In this document: positions 44,317 to 52,397 of the stretch, in pieces
Numbering within the stretch: position 1 is the first letter of the stretch
Layout: each line of letters opens with the position of its first letter
NCBI RefSeq assembly: GCF_036924715.1
Contig: NZ_JAZHSB010000001.1
Coordinates: forward strand, 1,541,001 to 1,605,000
DNA from: Bradyrhizobium sp. AZCC 1721
GTDB taxonomy: Bacteria > Pseudomonadota > Alphaproteobacteria > Rhizobiales > Xanthobacteraceae
Direction of reading: 5' to 3'
Length of the DNA: 64,000 nt
Notes under the pieces: model-generated
The model's database searches: none
Seen by the model: the letters and a program-made list of their open reading frames with translations, nothing else
What the model was told of the DNA's origin: nothing
Position numbers and translations under genes: made by a program

Positions 44317-45100
44317 TGCCGCACTCGTCTTCGACGTTCAGGAAGCCCCATTTCTCGGTCGCACTTCGGTAATCGGAGCCGGAAAGCAACCGACCGCGGC
44401 AGAGTTTCGTCGCCGGTGGCGGATCTTCCCGCTGCCGACTCAATCGTTCAAGAAGATCGTCAAGCAGCCAATCCGGAATGGCATCTCGCTCGCTCGGATA
44501 GATCCAACGATACGTGAGCAGATGACAAAGCAGTATCTCCCAATGTGGGTTCATGTACATGATCAGGCGCTGCCAATCGATTGCCTCTCGCTGCTTAAGA
44601 ATGAGATGGACGATATCGACGCCATCATGACGGTTCCGCTTCTGGATGAACGCCTTGGACCAGATCAGCTCGGTGGGGTTGATCACAGGCACGCAATGCC
44701 CGAGCACTTGAGCCTGTGCTGCATACTGAAACCACTCTTCCTGAACCGGCACGGCGCCATTGCTGGAACCAAAGATGACGTCAACGAAATCGCGGCCGCG
44801 GTGAACTTTTCCCAGCCAACTCTCATCCGCCGATACCCGATTGTTCCGCTGCAGGTGAGAGAGCAGGCGGGGGAATTCCGCGGCAGTTGTAAAAATGTCC
44901 AAGTCCTTTGTCGGGCGCCGTGCGTGGGTATAAAGATTTACGGCGTACCCGCCTCCGATCATGAACGGAAGATCCGATTCGAGGAGATCCCTCAGGACAT
45001 TTGAATAGAACTGCTCCCTTTGGGTAAGAGACGCGAGCTTGAACGCATCGACATCTGTCGAACGTTCCGTACCCGGCGCTGGGCGATCTCGCGCGAGCAC
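44306..45100 (-). CDS. nucleotidyltransferase-fold protein (putative)
   Basis: A 264-residue protein. FMIGGGYAVNLYTHARRPTK, then DLDIF, matches the nucleotidyltransferase motif G-G-x-A ... R-x-T-x-D-x-D. Both acidic residues of the DxD are present. The C-terminal part (FIQKRNRHDGVDIVHLILKQ) is alpha-helical, as in the AbiEii/MNT-like branch. Some relatives act as toxins of toxin-antitoxin or abortive-infection systems, others as aminoglycoside adenylyltransferases. Pairing with a phosphoesterase (11-base overlap) would fit addition and removal of a phosphate-linked group, but that is inference. The start could be a few residues downstream. Confidence 0.72.
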   Translation of the reverse strand: MLARDRPAPGTERSTDVDAFKLASLTQREQFYSNVLRDLLESDLPFMIGGGYAVNLYTHARRPTKDLDIFTTAAEFPRLLSHLQRNNRVSADESWLGKVHRGRDFVDVIFGSSNGAVPVQEEWFQYAAQAQVLGHCVPVINPTELIWSKAFIQKRNRHDGVDIVHLILKQREAIDWQRLIMYMNPHWEILLCHLLTYRWIYPSERDAIPDWLLDDLLERLSRQREDPPPATKLCRGRLLSGSDYRSATEKWGFLNVEDECGNER

Positions 45101-45228
45101 TGATCACTCCATTTGTTCCTGAATATTAATCGGCGCGCATCGTGGAAGTTCCCTTGAGTTCCGAATTGAACGACTCGGCGCGAACGGCCGCGGCGGCAGC
45201 AGAAGGCGTGCGCGATCAAGACTATCGA

Positions 45229-45430
45229 GGCGTAACGGCAATGCCGCACCGACGCGGATTCCGTTCTTATGTGGTCAGTATCGTACAGACGCAACTGGAA
45301 TGAAGGGTAGGCTTCGCGTGTGTAGGGCAATGCAGCGGCGGTTGCGGACTCGTCGAGGAGCCTCCAAGCCTCGAACGAGTCCGCTCGCGCCGCTCTTCGA
45401 CTAATTGCGCGTATCGACTGCGCCAAGCCA
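45229..45430 (+). repeat. about 200-bp direct repeat, copy 1
   Basis: About 85-90 percent identical by eye to 46878-47080. It includes a 20-codon frame (45241-45303, MPHRRGFRSYVVSIVQTQLE) and the segment GGACTCGTCGAGGAGCCTCC with AAGCCTCGAACGAGTCCGC, an imperfect inverted repeat. Differences between copies are single-base changes and small indels. Confidence 0.75.
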
Positions 45431-45495
45431 TCAAACATTGGCTAGGAAGTTAGACGTTCTTCGGTCTATTTTTCTTGCGCTTATCGTATACTGAA

Positions 45496-45527
45496 CGACC
45501 GGTATTGGCGCAAAGCGGACATTCGCC
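45496..45527. repeat. second dispersed repeat motif, copy 2
   Basis: GGTATTGGCGCAAAGCGGAC with ATTCGCC; the other copies are at 39979 and 47121. Confidence 0.55.
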
Positions 45528-45622
45528 AAAACCGTGAAGTCAGCTAGTTGCCATGACGGACGTTGGCTCGCTGTTGCGCGCTCAGACGATGAAGCTACGA
45601 TAGAAACCAAAGGGAGACCGCA

Positions 45623-45766
45623 ATGGCTATCTCGGGTGCCATCTTAGTGGTCGCAGGAAGCGCGATTGTACTCGTGTGCGCTATCTTTTGGGCTTGGTCT
45701 GCTTACCGGCAGAAGGGATTGAGCCCAGACGAGGGGGATCATCCACCCGAGGTCCCAACACCGTAA
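45623..45766 (+). CDS. 47-residue membrane protein
   Basis: MAISGAILVVAGSAIVLVCA, then IFWAWSAYRQKGLSPDEGDH, is one membrane helix (residues 4-26) followed by a short cytoplasmic tail that ends PPEVPTP. AAGGGAGA lies just before the ATG. The frame is closed by a stop at 45764-45766. The size and helix suggest a small membrane-anchored regulator or subunit, but no family is known. Confidence 0.6.
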   Translation: MAISGAILVVAGSAIVLVCAIFWAWSAYRQKGLSPDEGDHPPEVPTP

Positions 45767-45843
45767 TACATCCTGCGCCAACGTGAAGCGCTATCGGGGC
45801 AGGATGTTGGGTCAGAAAATAGTTTTTGAAAGCGGGCAAGTTC

Positions 45844-46023
45844 TTAGTCGCGCATCGATAGGGATATCCCAAGCTTTGCTGCCATGACAGTCGTCGCACT
45901 GGGAGTCCGCTTCAACGCTTTTGCGATCTTGGCGACGCCTGACTTTGCCTTTGCCATGGTCTTCATTGTTCGAACATCGTCCTTTGTCCACGCGCGGCGA
46001 ACTACTTTCTTAGCTTTTGCCAT
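45844..46023 (-). CDS. 59-residue SANT/Myb-like DNA-binding protein
   Basis: MAKAKKVVRRAWTKDDVRTM, then KTMAKAKSGVAKIAKALKRT and PSATTVMAAKLGISLSMRD, form a basic N-terminal arm and one SANT/Myb-like three-helix unit. GGAGAAAGA lies directly before the ATG, which sets the start; a longer in-frame region upstream is not needed. It parallels the protein at 28945. A small DNA-binding regulator of unknown target is likely. Confidence 0.68.
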   Translation of the reverse strand: MAKAKKVVRRAWTKDDVRTMKTMAKAKSGVAKIAKALKRTPSATTVMAAKLGISLSMRD

Positions 46024-46216
46024 TCTTTCTCCGAATCGTACGGGGGGCGGAGCCGGGCTTCTATCATGACCGTCTACGTTGGCGATAATGAACAAGACTA
46101 CATTGCGAGAATGTGAATGCGACTTCGCCACGTGAAATTCAAATGTGTGAATTAGATTACTGTTTCGGCCGGAAAAAACGGGCATGTAACCTCGCGTTTC
46201 GAGGGGACATTCCAGC

Positions 46217-46396
46217 ATGGATGACCGATTTTATAGGGATAGAGCGCGCGTCCTGCGGGATATTGCGGATGAGGCGGACCCGTTGATTAAGCAACGGCTT
46301 TTGCGTCTTGCGAACAATTACGACGATATGGTCACAACAAAGACGATACGTAATAACGCGGAAGAACGGCCTGAGCTAGGTCGTGACGTAAATTAG
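46217..46396 (+). CDS. 59-residue hypothetical protein, paralogue of the gene at 18826
   Basis: MDDRFYRDRARVLRDIADEA, then DPLIKQRLLRLANNYDDMVT, aligns with the protein at 18826-19020 (R-A-x-x-L-R-D-I-A-D-E-A-D-P-L-I-K). The protein is predicted to be fully helical. It is divergent to the neighbouring DNA-binding protein gene, with a leader of about 190 bases between them. Function unknown. Confidence 0.6.
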   Translation: MDDRFYRDRARVLRDIADEADPLIKQRLLRLANNYDDMVTTKTIRNNAEERPELGRDVN

Positions 46397-46649
46397 CCGA
46401 TACCCGGGGGGCGTTCGATTGGTTTAGGGGCTTCGACCGGTGGGTGGTAAAAACGACGCATCTGCAAAATGGGTGAAATCAAGTATCCGACACCGACCGC
46501 GCTTCCAGACACAGTAGTGACCCAAGCATTGCATTTCGCGGTCGAGAATTGATCGGCCCGTTCGGGCTTTCAGAGCCGCCAAAAGGGAAGAAGTCGTACA
46601 CGCGGTGCTTTCGATGCGTGGCATGTAGCGGCGGGTTCTGCAAACATCG

Positions 46650-46770
46650 ATGGCGAAGCCGTGTGCCCGCTAAAGATAGGACGACAGATTTTTCAAATCT
46701 GCAAAACGAGCTGAAAGGGCGACCTACCAAGATCGTGCTGGTTGTCTTTGATTTGCTCCATCGCAAATAG
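46650..46770 (+). pseudogene. fragment of an ATP-dependent DNA ligase (LigD-type)
   Basis: TTDFSNLQNELKGRPTKIVL, then VVFDLL, matches the adenylation-domain segment of LigD-type ligases that follows the catalytic lysine (in relatives 'DFSALQNELKGKSTKIVLVAFDLLYL'). A GEAVCP segment in another frame just upstream may be the preceding strand. The catalytic KxDG motif and the rest of the domain are absent. A relic with at least one frame change. Confidence 0.5.
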
Positions 46771-46877
46771 CTCATCGCGGCATTTGCGGTTGAGCCGCAG
46801 TTGCTTGCCGAAATTGAACTTCGGGCTCAGTGGGCGGAGGGCGTTGCGGCATCCGTTCTTCAAAGGGACCGGAGAGG

Positions 46878-47080
46878 AGGCGTAACCGCAATGCCACATC
46901 GACGCGGATTCCGTTCCTTTGTGGTCAGTATCGTACAGACGCAACCGGAATGAAGGGTAGGCTTCGCGTGTGTGGGGGCAATGCAGCGGCGGCGGTTGCG
47001 GACTCGTCGAGGAACCTCCAAGCCTCGAACGAGTCCGCTGGCGCCGCTTTTCGACTGATTCCGCGTATCGACTGAGCCAC
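46878..47080 (+). repeat. about 200-bp direct repeat, copy 2
   Basis: Second copy of the repeat at 45229. The included 20-codon frame (46891-46953, MPHRRGFRSFVVSIVQTQPE) is preceded by GGAGAGGAGG, a strong ribosome binding site. Confidence 0.75.
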
Positions 47081-47120
47081 CAAGCGCTCGGTCAATCCAG
47101 CATGGTGGCGCGCGCGCCGC

Positions 47121-47149
47121 CGCTATTGGCGCAAACCGGACATTCGGCC
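47121..47149. repeat. second dispersed repeat motif, copy 3
   Basis: CGCTATTGGCGCAAACCGGA with CATTCGGCC, nearly identical to the copy at 39979. Confidence 0.55.
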
Positions 47150-47524
47150 GGACCCGAACGTCTCAGAAGGGCCAATGACAGACATCGCCCATCATTCGAC
47201 CACGTTATCAGCGCGCAATAGTATTGATGTCAGAACTTCAATACCTGTCATTTTCGCGGTCTTCAGAGTCACCATTGCTGAGAATTTGTTGCATGGCAGT
47301 GGTGGACACCCTTAGCGCTCAAGCAATGTCCGTGTTTCTCAAAGTTTGAGCACACAATGCTTAAGCAATAGGCGAGCGTCTAATATGCTTGGCTTCGTTA
47401 TGCGGCGACGCGGCCTTCGCCGCCCAACAGTCGAAGTGACATGACGCACAAGTTTGACTGTTCCGATGAACTGCGATGGGATGAAGGTGCGCGTAAAATG
47501 CACGTTCAAACCAGGAGAGATCCG

Positions 47525-48979
47525 ATGTGCGCGGGTGACGACAAGAACTGCCCGGAATTCGAATTGCACCACCGCAAGTTCAAGGAAACGCTCGATCGGG
47601 AACGCCGGTCGTTCTTGAAGTCCAGCTTCGCCGCGGCCGGGGGCGCGGCGGCGATGACTGCGGGCGGCATTTCTCTGGTGACGCCGCAGATGGCGGCTGC
47701 CGCCGAGAGGAACCAACCAGCGAAGCGGTCCTATCACCATTTGCCGGCGAATGCCGACACAGTGCATTGGGGCTATTTCAGCAAGAAGTTGAAACCGCAG
47801 GTCGAGATCGATTCCGGCGACTTCATCACCATTGAGGCATTAACCCACCATGCCAACGACGACGCCGAGCGCATGGTGAAGGGCGATCCCGGCGCCGAAA
47901 GCGTGTTCCTGTGGACCAAGGAGAAGAAGGGCGTAAACCGACGCGGCGCCGGACCGATGGATGCCTCGCTGTTCGGGCGTGGTGCCGGCGAGGGCCTTGG
48001 CGTGCACATCTGCACCGGCCCGGTCTACGTGCGCGGCGCCCAGGAGGGCGACGTGATCGAGTTGCGCATTATCGACGTCACACCGCGGCCCTGCGCCAAC
48101 CCGCAATATCCCGGAAAGGCTTTCGGCAGCAACGCGGCCGCATGGTGGGGCTTTCACTATAAGGACCTGCTCACCGAGCCTAAACCGCGCGAAGTAGTCA
48201 CGATCTATGAGGTCGATGCCACTGGTGAACGCAACTGGGCGAAAGCCGTGTATAATTTCAGGTGGACCCCGCAAACCGACCCGTCCGGCGTCGTGCACAA
48301 AACCATCGACTATCCCGGCGTTCCAGTCGATCACTCCACGGTCAAGGAGAACCACGGCATCCTGAAGAATGTGCGCATTCCGATACGCCCGCATTTCGGC
48401 GTAATCGGCTTAGCGCCCAAGGAAGCCGATATCGTCGACTCGATTCCGCCGAGCTATACAGGCGGCAACATCGATAACTGGCGGATCGGCAAGGGCGCCA
48501 CGATGTATTATCCGGTTGCGGTCGAAGGCGGCCTGTTATCGGTTGGCGACTCGCACGCTTCGCAGGGAGATTCCGAACTGTGCGGTACGGCAATCGAATG
48601 CTCGCTGAACGGCACCTTCCAGATCATTCTGCACAAGAAAGCCGATCTCGCTGGTACGGCACTCGAAGCTCTCGATTATCCGATGCTGGAAACCAGGGAC
48701 GAATGGCTGGTGCACGGCTTCAGCTTCGCCAATTACCTCTCCGAATTAGGGGACAAGGCGCAGTCGGACATTTACTCAAAATCGTCGGTTGACCTTGCTT
48801 TGCGCGATGCGTTCCGCAAGATGCGCAAATTTCTGATGACGACCAAGAAGCTGACCGAGGATGAGGCGATCTCTTTGATTACGATTGGCGTCGACTTCGG
48901 CATCACCCAGGTGGTGGATGGAAATTGGGGCGTCCACGCAGTCATCAGGAAGGATATCTTCGCCGGCGGCGAGACCTGA
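47525..48979 (+). CDS. acetamidase/formamidase family protein with Tat signal
   Basis: A 484-residue protein. Near the N terminus (about residues 26-50) the Tat motif RRSFLKSSFAAAGGAAAMTA precedes a signal-peptide region, so export in a folded, metal-loaded state is likely. The mature domain has the FmdA/AmdA pattern: DTVHWGYFSKKLKPQVEIDS, VYVRGAQEGDVIELRIIDVT, IRPHFGVIGLAPKEADIVDS, GDSHASQGDSELCGTAIECS and the C-terminal ITIGVDFGITQVVDGNWGVH. Family members hydrolyse short amides to acid plus ammonia. GGAGAGATCC lies before the ATG at 47525. The upstream start at 47441 is less likely. Substrate unknown. Confidence 0.83.
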   Translation: MCAGDDKNCPEFELHHRKFKETLDRERRSFLKSSFAAAGGAAAMTAGGISLVTPQMAAAAERNQPAKRSYHHLPANADTVHWGYFSKKLKPQVEIDSGDFITIEALTHHANDDAERMVKGDPGAESVFLWTKEKKGVNRRGAGPMDASLFGRGAGEGLGVHICTGPVYVRGAQEGDVIELRIIDVTPRPCANPQYPGKAFGSNAAAWWGFHYKDLLTEPKPREVVTIYEVDATGERNWAKAVYNFRWTPQTDPSGVVHKTIDYPGVPVDHSTVKENHGILKNVRIPIRPHFGVIGLAPKEADIVDSIPPSYTGGNIDNWRIGKGATMYYPVAVEGGLLSVGDSHASQGDSELCGTAIECSLNGTFQIILHKKADLAGTALEALDYPMLETRDEWLVHGFSFANYLSELGDKAQSDIYSKSSVDLALRDAFRKMRKFLMTTKKLTEDEAISLITIGVDFGITQVVDGNWGVHAVIRKDIFAGGET

Positions 48980-49062
48980 TCCGTAACACCCGACGCGGTC
49001 GGCTTCGGCGGGAGCTGGTCGCGTCGCGCTGCATTCGGGGCAACCGCGCTGAGGTCCGTCGC

Positions 49063-49160
49063 GGGTCAATCGCGTCGTTCTGGCTGTGCGCCGATGACTT
49101 CCGGTCTACCCCGATGAACAGACATTCTCAGTGTCCGCCGGCATGTCTCAAAGGTGCCAA
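49063..49160. repeat. dispersed 98-bp repeat, copy C
   Basis: GGGTCAATCGCGTCGTTCTG at the left end and GCATGTCTCAAAGGTGCCAA at the right. It lies between the acetamidase stop and the convergent oxidoreductase. Confidence 0.8.
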
Positions 49161-49203
49161 TTCCAGACCTTGGCACTTGCAGACGAGAAAGTCTCAAAGG
49201 CGA

Positions 49204-50265
49204 TTATCCTGAAATCACGCCTTGGGGCCAGGGTAGAAGCACGATCTTACCGCCGAGGCCGCCGAGATCGATGCGGGTGTGGACCTCGCGCGCGGCCGCG
49301 AGAGGAAGACGGTCGATGACGACGGGATGGATGGCGCGGTCGCGCAGCAAGTCGAACAATGTGGCCATGTCGGCCTTAAAATCTTCCGGGTACGCCGATC
49401 GGCGTGTGGTGATGTTGTAGAACACGGCGTGACGGCCGCCAAACAGACCGCTCAATGCGTTCCACAGTTTGAGCCGCGCCAAACCGAGTGCCGCTGACGC
49501 CAAGCCTGCGCCGCCAACTGCCATTGTCTGGGCACCGTAGCCGACGAGTAGGCCGCCGGGTACGAGGCAAGCGAAGGACCGCGCGAAATGCGCGCCGCCA
49601 ATCGCATCGAAGGCTGCATCGACGCCGACCCCGCCCGCACGCCCTGCGGTGAGCCCGCGCACAGCCGCGACGAAGTCGCCGGCGCGATAGTCGATCGCCG
49701 TTGCGCCGAAGCGCTCTACCACAGCCATGTTGGTCGCCGAGCAAGTGCCAATCGCCTTCAGGCCGAGATGGCGCGCCAGATCGAGTAGCGCCGTGCCGAC
49801 CGTGCCAGAGGCACCAATTACGAGGATAGTTGCTCCGCGCGGTAGGCGACCGTATCGGGTGAGCATTTGGTAGGCGGTGAGATAGGCCAGCGGGATGCAC
49901 ACGGCTTCGGCGGGATCGACGCCATCGGGGACCGGCACGAGAAAGCGCGCGGGGCGGATCGCATACTGTGCGTACCCACCGACGACACAGAGATCAGCAA
50001 CCAACTGTCCGGTGAGCTGGGCAGGCACGCCGGGTCCGGCCTCTTCGACGACGCCGACAAGGTCGTAACCCGGGGTGAACGGCAGTGGCCCCTTGAAGTC
50101 TGGGTAACGGCCGCGCCGGATAAAGGTATCGGTGAAGCCGGTGCCGGCAGCGAGCACCTTGATGCGGACCTCGCCATGGCCGGGCTGGGGAATTGTCGGC
50201 TGTTCCGCCAGTTCTAGGACCTCGGGGCCGCCGAACCGAGCGATACGAATGTATTGCCACGCCAT
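49204..50265 (-). CDS. zinc-independent quinone oxidoreductase-like MDR protein
   Basis: A 353-residue medium-chain dehydrogenase/reductase. The N-terminal GroES-like domain holds PGHGEVRIKVLAAGTGFTDT and PFTPGYDLVGVVEEAGPGVP. The NADPH-binding domain has the glycine motif VIGASGTVGTALLDLA at about 149-164. The zinc ligands (Cys-His-Glu) of alcohol dehydrogenases are not seen, and the pattern is that of the quinone-oxidoreductase/crotonase-reductase branch. It would reduce quinones or enones with NADPH. The gene is alone and converges with the acetamidase gene. Start codon choice is straightforward. Confidence 0.88.
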   Translation of the reverse strand: MAWQYIRIARFGGPEVLELAEQPTIPQPGHGEVRIKVLAAGTGFTDTFIRRGRYPDFKGPLPFTPGYDLVGVVEEAGPGVPAQLTGQLVADLCVVGGYAQYAIRPARFLVPVPDGVDPAEAVCIPLAYLTAYQMLTRYGRLPRGATILVIGASGTVGTALLDLARHLGLKAIGTCSATNMAVVERFGATAIDYRAGDFVAAVRGLTAGRAGGVGVDAAFDAIGGAHFARSFACLVPGGLLVGYGAQTMAVGGAGLASAALGLARLKLWNALSGLFGGRHAVFYNITTRRSAYPEDFKADMATLFDLLRDRAIHPVVIDRLPLAAAREVHTRIDLGGLGGKIVLLPWPQGVISG

Positions 50266-50490
50266 GCGTCGAATATAGCGACGGGTTCACCGCTTGTCGA
50301 ACGTACATGTCCTTCATGGGTCACAAGCGGCGGTGGAGGCGAGCATGGACCGGCGTCCGGTCTGCCACTGACAGCCGACATGATAACGGTTTAAACGTTG
50401 TTCTGCTTGGGGCTAGAGGACGTCGCTATGAGTTGGCGCCGGTGGCTTCATGCGTTCACACTCGACCAGAGGCGCCAGGCGCCGCCCTAA

Positions 50491-50885
50491 CTGCTGAGCC
50501 GCGGTCTTCTGGCGGCCATCGGCGCATGGCTGCTCTTTCGCGCAATCCGCGGTGAGCCGCACCGTCACGATGCTTGTCCGTGGGACTTGTGGCGGGTCTC
50601 GTACCGTGCCCGCCTCACGTTGTTCGCGATGGTCTACGCCCTGGCAAACGGTGTCCCAGCGGCCGGCGTTGCCTTCGCCGCCGCGATGCTGCTGGGCGTC
50701 GCCCTGACGCTCTGCGTCGTTGCGTTGCTGACGATCTTCGCACGCGAACGGCGCGTGCGCAGCTGGACCCGGCATGGCGGGACCCTAGCCCATCTGCCCC
50801 GTCTCCTGGAAAGTGCCACCCTGTTGCTGATCGGTCTCGCGCCGTTCGTTTGGTTGTCTGACCGCGAAGGATATGCCTTCGTGTC
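50491..50885 (+). pseudogene. nickel/cobalt exporter (RcnA/NicO-like) C-terminal relic with two local frame changes
   Basis: One frame reads LLSRGLLAAIGAWLLFRAIR and GEPHRHD, the His-rich loop region, and later LTLFAMVYALANGVPAAGVA, then FAAAMLLGVALTLCVVALLT and IFARE, the last helices. Between them the family's SVGLVAGLVPCPLTL segment (PCP motif) is present only in a different frame. Two compensating indels therefore flank about 12 codons (the second near 50608, where one C is extra). The N-terminal half of the exporter is missing and the C terminus after GLAPFVWL is foreign. Non-functional remnant. Confidence 0.58.
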
Positions 50886-51133
50886 AGCGCCGACACTGAA
50901 AACGCTGCACTTTGAGGACAAGGACCGACAAGAACGCCATGGCGGTGAAGAGGCCGTTGTTTTTCCGCCCTTTCGACCCATGGTGGTTGGCACTTACCCC
51001 AAAGGGGAGTAGTTTCGCCGGACGGTCGTCAGGACGAGATCTTGATCTCCTCATCGTGCCGCCGGGCGCCCAAGGCGTTGCCGATCGTCGTCCCGACCAG
51101 AATAGGGTCACGATTCTGCTGAGGGAGGAGCGA

Positions 51134-52393
51134 ATGATGCAATCCGGGCAATTCTGGATCATCACTGCGGCCGCGACATTGCTGCTCAGCGCAACCGCAG
51201 CGCATGCGGATACGACGTCCGTTAAGGCGTGGCAGGTTGTGCGCGTCGCGAAGACCGGTGCGCACTGCGTCGACGACAAGAACTGCATGAACCGCATGCA
51301 CCCGGCCATCAAGCCGGTGAGTCGCGCCAACCCCAGTCAGCATATCGTCTTTGAAACGCGCGACGCCTTCGACTCCGACTTCAACCTCGGCTCCAAGCCC
51401 GAGGATGTGTCGGCGGCCGATCTCAATCTCGTCCATCCGCTGACCGGCCCGGTCTTCATCGAGGGTGCCCAGCGCGGCGACGTACTGGCGGTGACACTCC
51501 TCGACGTACAGCCGGACGACTACGGTTACACCGTGATCGTCCCGGGCTTTGGTTTCCTGCGCGATCGCTTCACCAAGCCGTTCATCGCCAATTGGAAACT
51601 CAACCGCAAGGAGGCGGTCTCCGACCAGATCCCGGGCGTCGTCATCCCCTTTAACGGATTTATGGGCACGGTCGGGGTGCTGCCGGGCCAGCCCGAGGTG
51701 GCCACGATCCTCACGCGCGAGGCGGCGCTGCAGAGCGCGGGCGGCGTCGTGCTGACTCCGCAGCCGCTCGGTGCGCTGCCGAGCGATGTCTGCGGTCAGA
51801 ACGGAAGCAGCAAGAATGAGTGCCTGCGCACCATTCCGCCGCGCGAGAACGGTGGCAACATGGACATCAAGCAGATGGTGGTGGGCACGACGCTGCTGCT
51901 GCCCTGCTTCGTGGACGGGTGCGGGTTGTTCGTCGGCGACGTCCATTTCGCGCAAGGCGATGGCGAGGTCTCCGGCACGGCGATCGAGATGGGGGCGACG
52001 GTCACGCTGGTCACCGAGATCCGCAAAGCGCAAGCCGCGAAGGTCAAAGTCCCGCACTTCGAAGGCGGCGATCAGCTCATCCGGTTGGCGCCGACCGAGT
52101 TCTACGCCACCACCGGCTTCCCGCTGAAAGCCAAGGGCCAGATCCCGCCTTACCATACCTACCTCGACAGCCAGAGAATCGGCCCGCTCGAGAACCTCTC
52201 GGAGGATCTGATGCTGGCGGCGCGCAACGCCCTGATCGAGCTGATCGACTGGATGGTTGGCGAGAAGGGCCTCACGCCGGAGCAGGCATATGTCGTGGCG
52301 AGCGTGGCCGCCGACCTGCGTATCGGCAATGTCGTCGACGTGCCGAACTACGCAGTCTCCGCCATCCTGCCGACCACCATATTCCGCAAGTAG
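51134..52393 (+). CDS. acetamidase/formamidase family protein with Sec signal
   Basis: A 419-residue secreted protein. A Sec signal (FWIITAAATLLLSATAAHA) is cleaved after about residue 25. The mature part follows the FmdA pattern but differs from the enzyme at 47525: VFIEGAQRGDVLAVTLLDVQ, MGTVGVLPGQPEVATILTRE, VGDVHFAQGDGEVSGTAIEM and a C-terminal VASVAADLRIGNVVDVPNYA. GAGGGAGGAG is just before the ATG at 51134. Two such amidases within 4 kb, exported by different routes, suggest a periplasmic nitrogen-scavenging function, but that is inferred. It is followed after four bases by a TAXI-like gene. Confidence 0.82.
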   Translation: MMQSGQFWIITAAATLLLSATAAHADTTSVKAWQVVRVAKTGAHCVDDKNCMNRMHPAIKPVSRANPSQHIVFETRDAFDSDFNLGSKPEDVSAADLNLVHPLTGPVFIEGAQRGDVLAVTLLDVQPDDYGYTVIVPGFGFLRDRFTKPFIANWKLNRKEAVSDQIPGVVIPFNGFMGTVGVLPGQPEVATILTREAALQSAGGVVLTPQPLGALPSDVCGQNGSSKNECLRTIPPRENGGNMDIKQMVVGTTLLLPCFVDGCGLFVGDVHFAQGDGEVSGTAIEMGATVTLVTEIRKAQAAKVKVPHFEGGDQLIRLAPTEFYATTGFPLKAKGQIPPYHTYLDSQRIGPLENLSEDLMLAARNALIELIDWMVGEKGLTPEQAYVVASVAADLRIGNVVDVPNYAVSAILPTTIFRK

Positions 52394-52397
52394 TAGC

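Larger units (their letters stand above)
45101..45622. other. intergenic interval with repeat units
   Basis: No large gene. It holds one copy of a 200-bp direct repeat (45229-45430), a second-family motif at 45496-45527 and the leader of the 47-residue membrane protein at 45623. Confidence 0.4.
46397..47524. other. intergenic region with relics and repeats
   Basis: No intact gene in about 1.1 kb. It holds a DNA-ligase-like fragment (46650-46770), the second copy of the 200-bp repeat (46878-47080), a second-family repeat motif (47121-47149), and the leader of the acetamidase gene. Confidence 0.45.
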
